DNA of 64,000 nucleotides, taken from positions 64,011,277 through 64,075,276 of the forward strand of contig OX031056.1 in NCBI GenBank assembly GCA_943736015.1. Reading direction: 5' to 3'. The stretch comes from Tridacna crocea. Lineage: Eukaryota > Mollusca > Bivalvia > Cardiida > Cardiidae. The notes under the pieces are model-generated. The model was not told where the DNA came from and searched no databases. It saw only the letters and a list, made by a program, of their open reading frames with translations. Shown here piece after piece: positions 20,406 to 31,440 of the stretch. A program made the translations under genes and the position numbers. How positions within the stretch are numbered: position 1 is the stretch's first letter; the number at the start of each line of letters is the position of its first letter.

Positions 20406-22543
20406 TGCTACGTCCCACTATCGCGATTCGCGCCACAATTTAAATCGTGGTCTTAATCGTGAGCAAGTCGTAATGATCCTGTCAGGTCGTATCAGAACTT
20501 GATGTTAATCGTGGCAATCGTGTTAATCGTATGAAGTTTTTTAGGTGTCAAAATTCTACGATCAACACGATTGATTTTCAATCGTGGTCAGCGCATCTAA
20601 TAGTATTGAATCGTAACAAAACGTAGCAGATCGCATCAAATCGTGTTTCTAAATCGTGTTGATCGGGACCAATCTTGGACAAGGCAAAGGAAAATCCCTG
20701 TTTTGATTTGCTGGATAATAGGATAGGACAAATGACGTAAAAAATGCGGCAACCTTTGTAACAGCAGTACACGGTGCTGTTCATACTCCCTTCAACATTA
20801 TACATTCAGGTTCTACTCGTAGCAGATTACAAACATCAACAAGTCTGAACATTAAGCCTGCCAGAAAGCCTACAAGCCTGGTTAGTTGGGTCGAAAGGGG
20901 AGGTCAAAAATAGAGAATTTCAGAGAACCGATTACCGCGTTTTCACCCTCAAAAATGAAACAATCACCTGAATTTTAGAGAGGACCATAGCCATTTTTGA
21001 GGTATTGAAAGTTTGGAAACAAAAGCATTATTTTGCAAAGCGGTTTTGAAAAGGTCACCTGTAAAAGTCATTTCAAAATCTGTTACCTCCTCTACAATCA
21101 TCACCACAGCAATGACTTTGATGAATCATAATTCTGCAAATAATTTTTGGATAGATCATCAAAAGACAATCTCATGAAGACGAGCACATGCTCGATAGTG
21201 ACTAAAAATATAAATCGAACAAAAACCTCACATGCATGTGCAAACAGTTGGCTGTTGTTTTTCGACGGATAAAAAAAATCCCTTACAATTTTTGAAAAGA
21301 GTCACCAAAGGAACATTTCTGTGAAATTATTTTAAAATCTGACCAGTAGTTTCAGAGGAGGAAATTTTGAAAGAATTTCTTCTAAAATTTCACTTGGTTG
21401 CCATAGCAGCCAGCGTTTTTGATGGAATCAAATTCTGTGAACAATTTACAAAGAGGACCTTCCAAGGAACATTCCAGCCAAGTTTGGTCTAAATTGGCCC
21501 AACGATTAAGGAGGAGTTGATGTTTAAAGAATTGTTGACGACAGACGACGTACAACGGACAAGGGGTTATCCTAAAAGCTCCCCTTTATCACGTTGTGCT
21601 CAGGTGAGGTAAAAAAATGTTTAACTGTTTATCCTGGAGATATGCAGCAAAAATGCTTGAATGCACTTATTTTTTCTACTAAATGGAAAAAATCTATAGT
21701 GTGCAAGAAAAACAAACAAGGGCATTTCTTATTCTGAAAACAAGAATTTAATCTAAATCTAAAATAAAACTATGGTATTGTGTATCCTTGGGTCAACTAA
21801 ACAACATGCTTAAGTCTATTTTATCTATCATCAAGGCAACCTCAATCTTTTTGTATGATGTGTCAAGGAGGCTAGAAAAGTAGTGGAATTGTTGGCTTCT
21901 TCCTTCTGTGAGCCATGGTCACACCCAGAACTGTCTGACTACCGCTCTCCTGACCCTTGTGTTTGTGTTTTTTGCTGGTCTGGCAACTACTCGTCTTCTT
22001 CCTCCCTGGTGATATAATGACTACATTCTGCAGATATCACATCATCACTTTCCTCAACAATTAGTTTTCACAAAAAACAGTGAAGTCTGTGGACAATCGT
22101 GGTCCATATATATTCATCGGGGTCCAATCGCAGCTCTCCCTCGGATATGATCGTGAAACGCGGCGTATCTTAGCGAAACAGAGCACATGAGTTTGCAATA
22201 AACGTATCTCGACTTATCCACACGTATCTGTATCGTCATAACTCGTGACCCCCCCCCTTTCGTAATAATCGTATCAAATCGCAATTCATTGGCAGACTTG
22301 AACGGGATAATGTTATCGGATCGGAATGGATCGTATACGAACGTAAGACCGGATCGTAAATGGCCGTTTGAACACAAGTGACCAATCACATTATGTCGCA
22401 TCCAAACGCAAGTAATGGTTTCTTAACGTCTGTACTCGTATCATCTCGTATCCAAACCAACAAATTCCCAAAAGTTTCACGATTAGCTACGGATTGCAAA
22501 TCATGGCTCTCGTAACTAATCTCGCGACAGTGGGAACGTAGCA
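20406..22543 (+). mobile_element. Composite non-autonomous element, 2138 bp, right copy
   Basis: The left end TGCTACGTCCCACTATCGCGA and the right end, whose reverse complement reads TGCTACGTTCCCACTGTCGCGA, form imperfect terminal inverted repeats. Inside: an AATCGTG array (20430-20660), a family A Pearl-like segment (about 20958-21614), a block shared with 447-600, a unique block (21870-22090), and a second array of CGTAT/ATACG motifs (22100-22540). 20406-21860 is repeated inverted at 176-2002. No transposase frame. Which part is the original transposon and which the cargo is not resolved. Confidence 0.65.
20958..21614 (+). mobile_element. Family A Pearl-like repeat, 5' hairpin deleted
   Basis: Same nested element as at 612-1265, opposite orientation. 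Where the left copy has the GGCCAAGATGGCC hairpin and 'cgagtcgct', this copy goes straight from 'aaaatgaaaca' to 'atcacctgaatttt', a loss of about 26 bp. Confidence 0.7.
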
Positions 22544-22548
22544 GAACT

Positions 22549-22795
22549 TCTTTCTATATAATCGTTGAATTCAATCAATTAACTAGTGTAGAAAAAGAAA
22601 AGCTGATGTACCGTAAAACATTTATTATTCTTGAATAACTGTTGAGATATCGACAAACCCCTGTTTCATTTTCAAAATGAACAAACCGTAGGGTCGTCTT
22701 GTAAATTGAGAAGAAAACCTGCACATTTTGCATACTTTTAAGCCTTATACTTGGCATAAAGTTGAGCTCCACAAAGTGGTGTTCCTTCCAATGGC
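22549..22795 (-). repeat. Dispersed repeat H, copy 2
   Basis: Reverse complement of 17155-17405, followed after a short C/T-rich stretch by (GA)n at 22818-22842, mirroring copy 1. Confidence 0.75.
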
Positions 22796-22842
22796 CTTCC
22801 CCTCCCCTCTTCTTGAGAGAGAGAGAGAGAGAGAGAGAGAAT

Positions 22843-23215
22843 CCAATCTAATTTTATGAGCACATCTTCCGCTGTTGGTAATGGATAATCTGCTGTATCA
22901 AATACAGGGTTAAACATGATTTTGAAATGTCCTTAAATTCTAACTGTATTGTCAGGTTTGAATACTCAGGCCTTTGCCAACTCTCAGAATTTGAGAAGAA
23001 GCCACTTCCCTCTCGCCTGAGAATTGGAGTTCTTCAAAATGGAGAAAAGTGGTCAGACTTTGACAGACATTAGAGAGCTGAGTAACACAAGGAAATAATA
23101 TTTTAACAGTTTCATTAAATAGAAAACCATGTCAATACATGAAATTATATAATACTTTCTTTCAATTCGATCAATATCCTTATTAATATTTCTATAAAAA
23201 ACTATGTAAATCTTT
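22843..23215. other. No feature recognised
   Basis: A+T-rich, no frame or repeat recognised. Confidence 0.4.
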
Positions 23216-23219
23216 GCAG

Positions 23220-24493
23220 CATAGCAAAGTTTTAGACCAGTCCAAATTAAAAGCATTTGCAGATGACAAATAAAATTGGGCACAAATGACAGTATCTGTC
23301 TATCCCTTTCCCCAACAAAATTTTAGACCATTCCAAATTGATAGCATCTGCAGGCAACAAACCTGACAGAGACACAGATGAAGTGTAGTTTTATTACAGA
23401 GTAGAAAACACGTTTGGAAACGGAAAAAAATGCTGGTAACCATCATTTCATCTTTTTCCAACAATGTTTCAAAAGGCCTCTTTTTCAGGGTCGAGAAAAC
23501 AAGGGACTGTTTGGTAAAGGGTTAACTCTTTAGACTGGTCCAAATTTAAAGCACTTGCAGACAACAAATTAAGGACAACCAAAAATTGTTAATTGTTTCA
23601 AGCAGGGTAAAAAAAAATATTGTGGGAAAAGGAGAAAATGCTGGTTACTAGCATTTTCTCCTTTTCCGGCATTGTTTTCAGGGTCATAAAAACCAGGGAT
23701 TTTTTGGTGAAGGGTAAAGATTTTGAAAACAATATGGAAAAAGAACAAAATGCTGGTTACCAACAGTTCTTTCTTTTCCCACAATGTTTTCAAAAGCCTT
23801 TTTCTTCAGGGTCTTCAAACCCAAGAATTGTGTGGAAAAGACTTAAACATGTTTATTGTTTCCCCAGCTCTATTCATTCACATTTTGGATGAAAAACAAC
23901 ATGGGAAGAGGACACATTACTCGGTTGAATAATGGTTTCCCTTGGCACTTTTTGTTATCTTGTTTCTTTTACCCTTTACCACACAACAAAATTTCAAACC
24001 TGTTTGAATTGAAAGCATTTGCAGATGATAGTTTCAGTGTGGCTCATATCAAATGATTCTTCTTTGATAGGGTGGAAAACATTGTGGGAAGGAGAAAATG
24101 CTGGTAACAAGCATTTTCTCCGTTTCCCACAATGTTTTCAAAAGCTTTCTCTTTCAAATTGTTAAGTCACCATTGTAAAGGGCTAATCTTCCAAACACTA
24201 TTATTTCAAACATCCTGGACAGAATTTTTTGCTGAAAAAAATTCTGTTTACCAGGTAAGATAATTTCTTACTGTCAAATTGAAAGCAATTGCAGCAGACA
24301 AATATAGGTAATGCCTTAACTCATTACCAAACGACAATATTTTAAGCTTATAAATTCAAATTGAAAGCATTTGCAGACAACAGAGTAAAAGTGACTGAAA
24401 ATTTCAAATTTGTTTATTCTCCTATTCTCACAATGTTTTCTAGGGCTTCTTTGACTGGTTCTTCAAGAGTAGGAATTGTTTGGTAATGGGTAA
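23220..24493 (+). mobile_element. Cluster of palindromic MITEs (about five copies)
   Basis: Consecutive same-orientation copies: a 5' fragment (23222-23290), a full copy (23300-23525), a copy abutting it through a shared TTAA (23522-23718), a right-half copy (23718-23850), a full copy (23969-24186) and an internally deleted copy lacking the hairpin (24317-24493). Each is recognised by 'attgaaagcatttgcagac'-type, 'gggaaaaggagaaaatgctg'-type and 'gtcgtaaaaaccagggat'-type blocks. A further worn fragment is at 24545-24620. Confidence 0.8.
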
Positions 24494-24779
24494 GAGGATG
24501 TAAATACATGTAATGTTAAAAAGTAATGAAAATATTTTGTCGAAAGGAAAAAAGCTTACTACCAGCTTTTTCTCACATTGCCACAATGTTTAAACTTTTT
24601 CATGGTAAGAAAAACCCAGTTTTCTTTCAAAACCAAAATTTTGATAATGATATACTTGTGAAATTTGGCCACTCTCCCTCATTATAATTTTCAGACACCA
24701 AAGTTCGATATTGATTCAGAAGGTGAATTTTGGACTTCTTTCTCTTCTCCTTTTATTCCATAGGCTGTGATTTTCTGTT

Positions 24780-25190
24780 GGTTTTTTTATGGCCTTTTTG
24801 GAGACATCTTGCTTACATAACCTGACCTTTACAGCTGTGAAACTTGGCATTCTTGTAAAAACAATTCTGACTGTCACAACTATCTTTACCACCCCTAAAC
24901 CACTGTGTGAACACTGTACTATGGGCCCTTTGTTTCTGTTGCTTCAGTCTCTACCAATTCCATACTTACAGCCACATCAACTGCCTGTTTCAAAGTCAAC
25001 TCTTCTTCTAACAATAACGTTCTCTGAATAATGTTCAATGTTCTGTAACACGCTGACAAAAAAAACCCACTCAACATATCTAAAATTGTCCCAAACTCAC
25101 ATGATTCACTCAGCAACATTGATTCTACCAATTTCTGGTTTACAGCTCATTTTCACTTCGCATCTTACAATGAAGGGTAAATCGTTCTGC
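24780..25190 (-). pseudogene. Decayed Ty3/Gypsy-type gag remnant
   Basis: On the minus strand the open segment 25131-24919 resembles the C-terminal capsid region of metazoan Ty3/Gypsy gag: a 'CEFG' turn, then 'LLLEEELTLKQAVDVAVSME', which fits the family pattern LL-x-E-x-(D/E)-LT-x-(K)-A-x-(D/E)-(I/V)-A-x-x-(M)E. Upstream, the same frame has stop codons; downstream, after the stop, a broken zinc-knuckle-like stretch with Cys and GH spacing is visible. No protease, reverse transcriptase, integrase or LTR was found, so it is a dead fragment. The annotated 5' end has no ATG. Confidence 0.55.
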
Positions 25191-25199
25191 CATTATGAG

Positions 25200-26320
25200 A
25201 GTTTCGGTTTGCAGGTTATTTTAGATTATGATATCAATGGGTCGAAAGTCTTACCATTAAGCTTTTGAGGTGTAACAAAGTTACAGAGCAGGCTTAAGTC
25301 TTAGATCCACATGGAGATAATAAAAGAATCAGCTGTCATCATCATCGATGCTATTCGCTACATAAAACCACAGAGCTTAGATTAGCGTATTCCTCAGTGC
25401 AACTGTCAATGTAAGGTCGAAATTGCTGTATTTTATCCAGCGTTTCATACTTCAGGTTACATTTACTGTATACGGAGGGGTTGAAATATCCTTGTCGCTA
25501 CTGTTTTAAGGTCCGAATGAAGCCGTAATCAGCAATTCAACTTAATTGATCATAATCGTTATCTACTTTCGGTTTCTATCCCAGACACGTACGCCATATT
25601 ATCTCCCGCTAGATGGCATTCTCAATTAATCAAAGTACATTCGAACTTAAGCGTATGAAAGACCTAAAATACTAAAATTGATAGCAAAAGTTCACGGCTG
25701 ATTTCCATAAAATCGTGTATCTAAGCATTTCGCATGCAGTTTTAAATGTTAGAATTTTTTTTGAGGTGTAATGGCATAGTTTTGGGTAATTTTCGAGTGT
25801 TTTGGGGTATTTTTCAGTGGTTTTGGGTATTTTAGTGTGTTTCATCTGAGACGTACTTTACAAACTAGGTCAGGTCAAAGCTGCAGAACGAGACAATTTT
25901 TTAGTTTTAGAGCGAGTTCTACGAGATTTAACTCTGAAATTCATTGTTTGTGTGAATGGCATACACTGATTTTTAATCCGCAGATTATTTGTACATATCA
26001 AATGACAGAGAGGCGTCTGTTCATTGATCTTTGAGAACCTATTTTTTTTCGAAACTGGGGTGCAATGCGTGCTCGTGTGGAAAACCCCTGTCGGATGGCA
26101 TAAGAAGGTGATGCTGAGTCATCACCTTCTAAAATCAGCAAGAATTATTCAAATTAGGTATAATATAACTGAATATAGTTTTTAATAGGAAGACTCTGTA
26201 CTCTGTCGTTGTGGGACACCGCGTTTTCAGCGATATTATGAGGGTTTTCATATTACACGAAGCAGCATAAGTGGGTCAGAAAAAAACAAACCAGGGATCC
26301 TTTTCATTAAGTATTTTGAT
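25200..26320. other. No feature recognised
   Basis: About 1.1 kb without a convincing gene. Small local repeats of GTTTTGGGTATTTT type at 25780-25840 and a short hairpin 'aaggtgatg...catcacctt' at about 26105-26130. Confidence 0.4.
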
Positions 26321-26321
26321 A

Positions 26322-26551
26322 TCTATTCTATCAACCGACAAAGTCTTACTAGACTGGTCCATATTGAAAGCAATTGCCAACGACAAATTAAAATTGTCTT
26401 GATCCATAGAATTTATCTCTAATAGATTAAAAATCCTTGTGGGAAAAGGAGGAAATGATGGTTACCAGCATTTGCTCTTTTTCCCACAATGTTTTCAAAG
26501 GCTTTCCTTCCCGGGTTCGTAAAAACCAGGGCTTGTTTGGTAAAGAGTTAA
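26322..26551 (+). mobile_element. TTAA palindromic MITE
   Basis: Complete but diverged: 'gactggtccatattgaaagc', 'gtgggaaaaggaggaaatga', 'cgtaaaaaccagggcttg', ending GGTAAAGAGTTAA. Confidence 0.8.
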
Positions 26552-26724
26552 TTTGCCAAGATATCTCGGCCCGTCGTACGGCTGGTCCACGGATTTAGAA
26601 TTACATCGTTTGGTTCTATACATGTACGTCAACATGGTTGCTTTTGATATCTTCTAGTTGTGTCGCAGGCACAGTTTGGCATATCTGTAGTCCTTAAACC
26701 TGTTCCTAATTACATAGAGGATAT

Positions 26725-26876
26725 TTGTTTTTTTCGGTGAAAGATTTAAATTTATTTCATCTCGTGAACAACATCGGTAATATTATCACTCGTAGCTGCG
26801 CCACTCGTGAAAATATTACCGATGTTGTTCGCGAGATGAAATGAATTTAAATCTTTCACCGAAAAAAACAAATGTT
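26725..26876. repeat. Short foldback, ~62-bp arms
   Basis: The left arm from 'tttgtttttttcggtgaaag' to 'acatcggtaatatt' pairs with 'aatattaccgatgttgtt' to 'ctttcaccgaaaaaaacaaa' with a few mismatches around a ~35-bp loop containing two CACTCGT motifs. Confidence 0.85.
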
Positions 26877-26883
26877 CTATTTA

Positions 26884-27150
26884 TTTCATGCTTTTAATCC
26901 TTTCTTGCAGGAGCTTTATCAAAATCCAGCACAGTTCTTTTCTGTTATTCCCCGTGGCGTACCCCTCCCGCATAGCAACGCATCACAATATTACATCAAG
27001 CGCGAGAATTGTAAGGTAAATGACGTCATATTTCCCATCTGGTTGTCAGGCACGCGCAATTAACTTCGGCAACAAGAACGTGAAAATCGGTATTTTCACT
27101 GGAGGTACCAGTGTAAGATCGAAAAAATATTTTCACTGCTATTTCTCGAG
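26884..27150 (+). repeat. Dispersed repeat I, copy 1
   Basis: From 'tttcatgcttttaatcc' to 'atattttcactgctattt' this matches the reverse complement of 37690-37962. Both copies contain TGACGTCA-type sites and the block 'acgtgaaaatcggtattttc'. Confidence 0.7.
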
Positions 27151-27725
27151 GAAAGCATGGAATAAATTCAGTGCTTCTAGTGGTAGTAACAGTAATGATT
27201 GTAGGAATAATAAAAAAAAAAAACATGTAATAGTGACTTCAATACTGACTGTCGATTTCATTCTTTCCGGACAGACAGATTCACAGCTTATTTTTAAAGG
27301 TCAGCGGCAGTTGATTTCAGCCTTTCAGTAGATGGCGGTATTTGATTGGAAGGATGGATGCCTGAAAAGGTCCTTGTGGCACAAGTCACCTAAATCTGCT
27401 TTTCGTCCACATCATGCTATATGAAATCAACATCAGTTAAAACCCCGTTGATTCCAATGCTATTTTATTGAGGTGATGTGCGAAGCATCCCAAAAGGGAT
27501 ATACCATGTTTGAAATTGACCCACCCACCAAAAATTGATTCTAGGATACCAAACATTGCAATATCAATACCAGGCATAAAGGACACGCTCTATTCAGTGG
27601 TCCTTAAATTAAGACTGAAAGGACGTTAATGAGTTTGGTATAAATGTTCACGCGCATCCGTACTGCGCATGTGTATTTCTCACAGATAGTAAAACTATCA
27701 GCGCTATTGCATATTTTTCACTCAA
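27151..27725. other. No feature recognised
   Basis: No repeat or frame recognised. A TGCGCATGTG motif (about 27664-27673), similar to the NRF1 promoter motif, lies just upstream of the frame at 27726. Confidence 0.3.
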
Positions 27726-28073
27726 ATGGCAACAGTAACAGCGGCCGGCGGTGCACTTTTACAAGTCGAACATTCTACGGAAGGTACTAGTACGGTTGCA
27801 CCAGCTATGGTATTCTGTGGTCGAAATAAAATGGGGAATTTTCATCAAAACAAACACTTATTTGTCGAGGAAAAAGGAAATTGCCAGCTATCCAACGGGG
27901 AAAACGATACAGCTTCTGATGTTTTCCTGACAATGGCAGGCCAGTTGTCATGCTATCCTTTCAGGAATAAGGTGAAAGCATCAAAACTGGCCTGCCAGTG
28001 TAAGGATGATATGACTAGTAGAGAACTAGCTGGTAAAAAGTCCAGTTACACAATGAAACAGGCAGAAAATTGA
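27726..28073 (+). CDS. Hypothetical open frame, 115 codons, doubtful
   Basis: Starts ATGGCAACAGTAACAGC and runs 115 codons. The product is hydrophilic, begins MATVTAAGGALL and has a Cys/Lys-rich C-terminal part. I recognise no domain and see no splice signals that clearly extend it. In its favour: the frame is not a low-complexity or repeat shadow, its local base composition is less A+T-rich than its surroundings, and an NRF1-like motif lies about 55 bp upstream. It could be a first exon, a worn gene fragment or chance. Confidence 0.25.
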   Translation: MATVTAAGGALLQVEHSTEGTSTVAPAMVFCGRNKMGNFHQNKHLFVEEKGNCQLSNGENDTASDVFLTMAGQLSCYPFRNKVKASKLACQCKDDMTSRELAGKKSSYTMKQAEN

Positions 28074-28124
28074 AGCTGTTGAAGTATACCTATTTCTTGA
28101 AGTATAGCTATTTCCTTTTGAAAA

Positions 28125-28470
28125 ATACTGTGGGAAAAGGAGAAATTTCTTCTACTGAATAATTTTTCCTTTTTCCATCATGTCTGCCGAGCTTTTATCT
28201 CATTTTTTCTACATTTTTGTATTTCTATGAGCCGTATGGCCATAATCATGTATGCAAATTTATAAAAAAAGAACTATGTACTTGTAGACAATGAAGGGTT
28301 TGATACGAATTTGGGGTATATATGTTAATTTTTTGAAGGAGTATAGGATCCAAAATTAATGTGGGAAAAGGAGAAATCACTTTTAATGAGCATAAGCAAT
28401 TTCTTCTTTCCCTCTATGTCTGCTGAGCTTCTATTATATAGTTTTCCTTGGAAAAAATTAACTTCCAAGG
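28125..28470 (+). mobile_element. Two partial copies of a diverged MITE subfamily
   Basis: 'actgtgggaaaaggagaaat'...'tttccatcatgtctgccgag' (28125-28195) and 'aatgtgggaaaaggagaaat'...'ctctatgtctgctgagctt' (28358-28432). The inner hairpin lacks the ATGCTGG core, and TGTCTGC(T/C)GAGCTT replaces the usual right arm. Related copies at 29915-30000 and 45890-45990. Confidence 0.6.
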
Positions 28471-28839
28471 TGACCTTTATCCCTGTTTCCTGGGGAAAGA
28501 AGCACGGGTTGGTGCCATTTTTATTTTTTCTAATCGTCAAGATTTATAAGTACTATGATTGTGGAAATTTTAAAAAAAATCTGTCCGTTAGAAAGTATGT
28601 TTTTATTGAATATTAACCCTTAACCCGGTCAAATTATCTCCCTTTTTAACTCAATGGTCTATATATAAAATGCATATTGGTACATTTACCATGCTCAGAA
28701 CCAGGCTTTTTCTTGTTTTTTTGTGCAAAACTGAATTATTTTTCTTTAAAGTGATGTATATTTGTATATTCTTCTGGTAATTTTCCTGTTTAATTGACTG
28801 TTAAAGGAAAGTGTGTTAAATCCAATATATGCTGAATTT

Positions 28840-28985
28840 TGGAACTGTATATACCTTTTTCAAAAGTGAATTTCTCGGAAACGAGCACGGGGACCCCCGT
28901 TTTTTATCACTGTAATCTACAAGAGACATGATGAGCTTTGTATGTGCAAAGTTTTAAAAAAATCTGTCCGTTGGAAGAATTTGTC
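28840..28985 (+). repeat. Dispersed repeat E, part
   Basis: 'gaatttctcggaaacgagca' and 'catgatgagctttgtatgtg' through 'atctgtccgttggaag' match the reverse complement of 45660-45815. Confidence 0.6.
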
Positions 28986-29082
28986 ATAAACGTCCTTAAC
29001 TTAAATACAATTTGCACGATCAAGGGTGACAACCTACGTCATAACAGAGATGTCGATATAGCCGCCATTTTGCGCGTAAAGT

Positions 29083-29475
29083 GCAGATTAATTACTTTAA
29101 AAAGATATATGTATATAAAATTTACCTAGAATACCTACTTAGTCTGGTGACGGTAAATATATTTGTCCTATTCGTGAAATCAAAATGCCATGAAACGATG
29201 TTTTAGCTTTAAACACTTCAACACAATTATTCTTATCGTCATTGTAAACGACATCTATTTTTAAATCGCACATATGTCAGCGGCTTCGAAAATTGTGCGG
29301 ATGTAGTTGCAAAAACAACGAATCTAATGAACAAAATAGAAAGTTGTCAGGTACCATATGCACTGCAATGTTTGGACATATCTTCAATAACAATAATGTA
29401 CAATCTGAAAACTTACCTTTTAAAATGAAAATAGCGGATTTAAAATGTCTCCGATGACGTATGCTATGACAAAGG
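29083..29475 (+). repeat. Dispersed repeat F, copy 2
   Basis: Matches 6415-6825 in the same orientation, including 'ggtaaatatatttgtcctat' and 'gaaaatagcggatttaaaat'. Confidence 0.75.
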
Positions 29476-29879
29476 TTCTTACCTCTGTACATGTGTAAAC
29501 AAATACGCTAAAGTTATAACACAATTGATATCAACAGATTATGACCAACCACCAGAAAAACATAAAAGACTATAATAAGAGGAAAGAACAAGGATAGGAA
29601 TAAACGTTTCTGTATTGGACCCGCTGAAAAATGATATGAAAAAAATATATATAAAAGTCCCTTGTGAGCATGGTAAATGTACAAGTACATGTATGTGTGT
29701 TATATAATAGACCATTGAATTAAAAAGGGCGATGATTTGACCAAATTCAGGTTTAATCTTTAACAAATGTATACGTTCTAATGAACACATTTTTCTTATA
29801 ATTTTCACACTTATAGTATTTTTATTTTCAACAACAAGAAAAAATGAAAATGACACCTATCCATGCTTATTTCGTCAGT

Positions 29880-30260
29880 AAAAAGGAAAAAAAAATAAGA
29901 TTAAAAACCTCGGCAGACATAGTGGAAAGAGGAGAAATTACTCATTAGGAGCGATTTCCCCTTATTCGATGATAGTTTTCAAAATGGAATCAGTTTTACT
30001 TCCACAGATATAAATTTCTTGCCCTTGTTTCCTTATTCGGTTTGTAAGGCAGTGTCAATAGTATTTAGATTATTTAACGGTTGCAGTTCACAATTTTTTT
30101 TTAACGAATACAACCAGAAGAAACCGCTGCTTATTTCAGCACACCAATAGTATTACCACATGCTCAAAAATACTTAGGTGCACTTTCATCCACTATCTAC
30201 GATAAAAACACATGCGCAGCAGGATACACACAAAAATTTGTTTAATACGACGTTAGGGCA
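29880..30260 (+). repeat. Dispersed repeat E, copy 2
   Basis: Order of blocks shared with 45890-46250: 'cagacatagtggaaagagga', a GCGATTTCCCC/hairpin block, 'tttcaaaatggaatcag', 'caatagtattaccaca' and 'atctacgataaaaacacatg'. Diverged. Confidence 0.6.
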
Positions 30261-30439
30261 TACTCATTGTAACTGAAAACTAAAAATTGTCCGCCAAGAA
30301 TACTTATTTTTGAGGTAGCGACAATAATATGGTATAGTTTGATAATTAAGAGAGATGAATTGGTAGTAATTATTTGTCGACAGAGATTTAGTTCCGTGTA
30401 ATTGTTATTAGTTTAAGCTTCGGTATGGAGTTATGTTCT

Positions 30440-30667
30440 TTAACCTTTTACCAAATAATCCCTGGTTTTTACGACCCTGAGATAGAAGCCTTTTCAAAAC
30501 ATTGTGGGGAAAGGAGAAAATGCTGGTAACCAGCATTTACTCCTTTTCCAACAATGTTTTCTACCCTGCTGGAAATGAATTGCAATTTTTGAATTATGTT
30601 TATTTTGTTGTCTGCAGGTGCTTTCAATTTGGACCAGTCTAAAATTTCGTTGTTTGGTAAAGGGTTA
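30440..30667 (-). mobile_element. TTAA palindromic MITE, complete
   Basis: Bounded by TTAACCTTTTACCAAA and TTTGGTAAAGGGTTAA with TTAA on both sides. All blocks are present in reverse order relative to 14258-14485. Confidence 0.9.
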
Positions 30668-30669
30668 AA

Positions 30670-31440
30670 TAAATATTTTAGAGGACGATGGCAGGATGCT
30701 ATATCAATTTTTTTGTAAAAAGTAGTTACTGTAGTTGTAGAACAGAAGACGGGTCTGAATAAAAGTTTGAGACCGTTCATGAACACGTTAGACGGACTAA
30801 CGGCCAAGACACGGGCTCACTGGCCTCTCCCTAACGAAACATACAATAAGCTTCGACATCTGTCTCTATATCAACGAGCAGTGCATAAGAGGCGTCGCGG
30901 AGCGAGAGCTTATTGATAGAAATGGTGTCAAATTTGTACATTCCGTATGCCTTCGACAAAGTGGTGGTCCGGAAGTAAATAAATTTAAATATGGCAGACG
31001 GAAGAGACGTAAAAGACTGGCACAAAGAGCGTTTCTAACATATGATTCCCCTCACCTATGACAATCACGCGATTTGAAACACAGTCTACAAACGAGAAAC
31101 TCGCCAGATCTGGTCTAATGCGAAGGAACTCGGTATTTTTCGTTATCTGTCTGAGTTACGGAAAATTCCGAATACAGAAACAAACATTACAGGAATTTGG
31201 GAATTTATAAAGCACCTGAACAATTTAGGGTGAACCAATAGATCTATGCTTTTTTTTTTTTCGCGCTCTTGCTTTTGAAAACTTTGTTCATGTTTTAATC
31301 TGACTAAGAAAGCGAAACAACTCGGCCCGTACTTAACTCGTTTCCAAGTGAACACAGTCCGAGCAAAGTTTGTAAATCAATGTACGGTATATATTGACGT
31401 ATTTACGAGCGTGTCTTTCATTATGAATAGAATGTAACAA
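30670..31440. other. No feature recognised
   Basis: Includes a patch around 30780-31100 that looks less A+T-rich but gives no coherent protein on either strand. Confidence 0.35.

Noticed and set aside
24789..25031. 80-codon plus-strand frame
   Set aside because: It is antisense to the gag remnant, which has the recognisable protein pattern.
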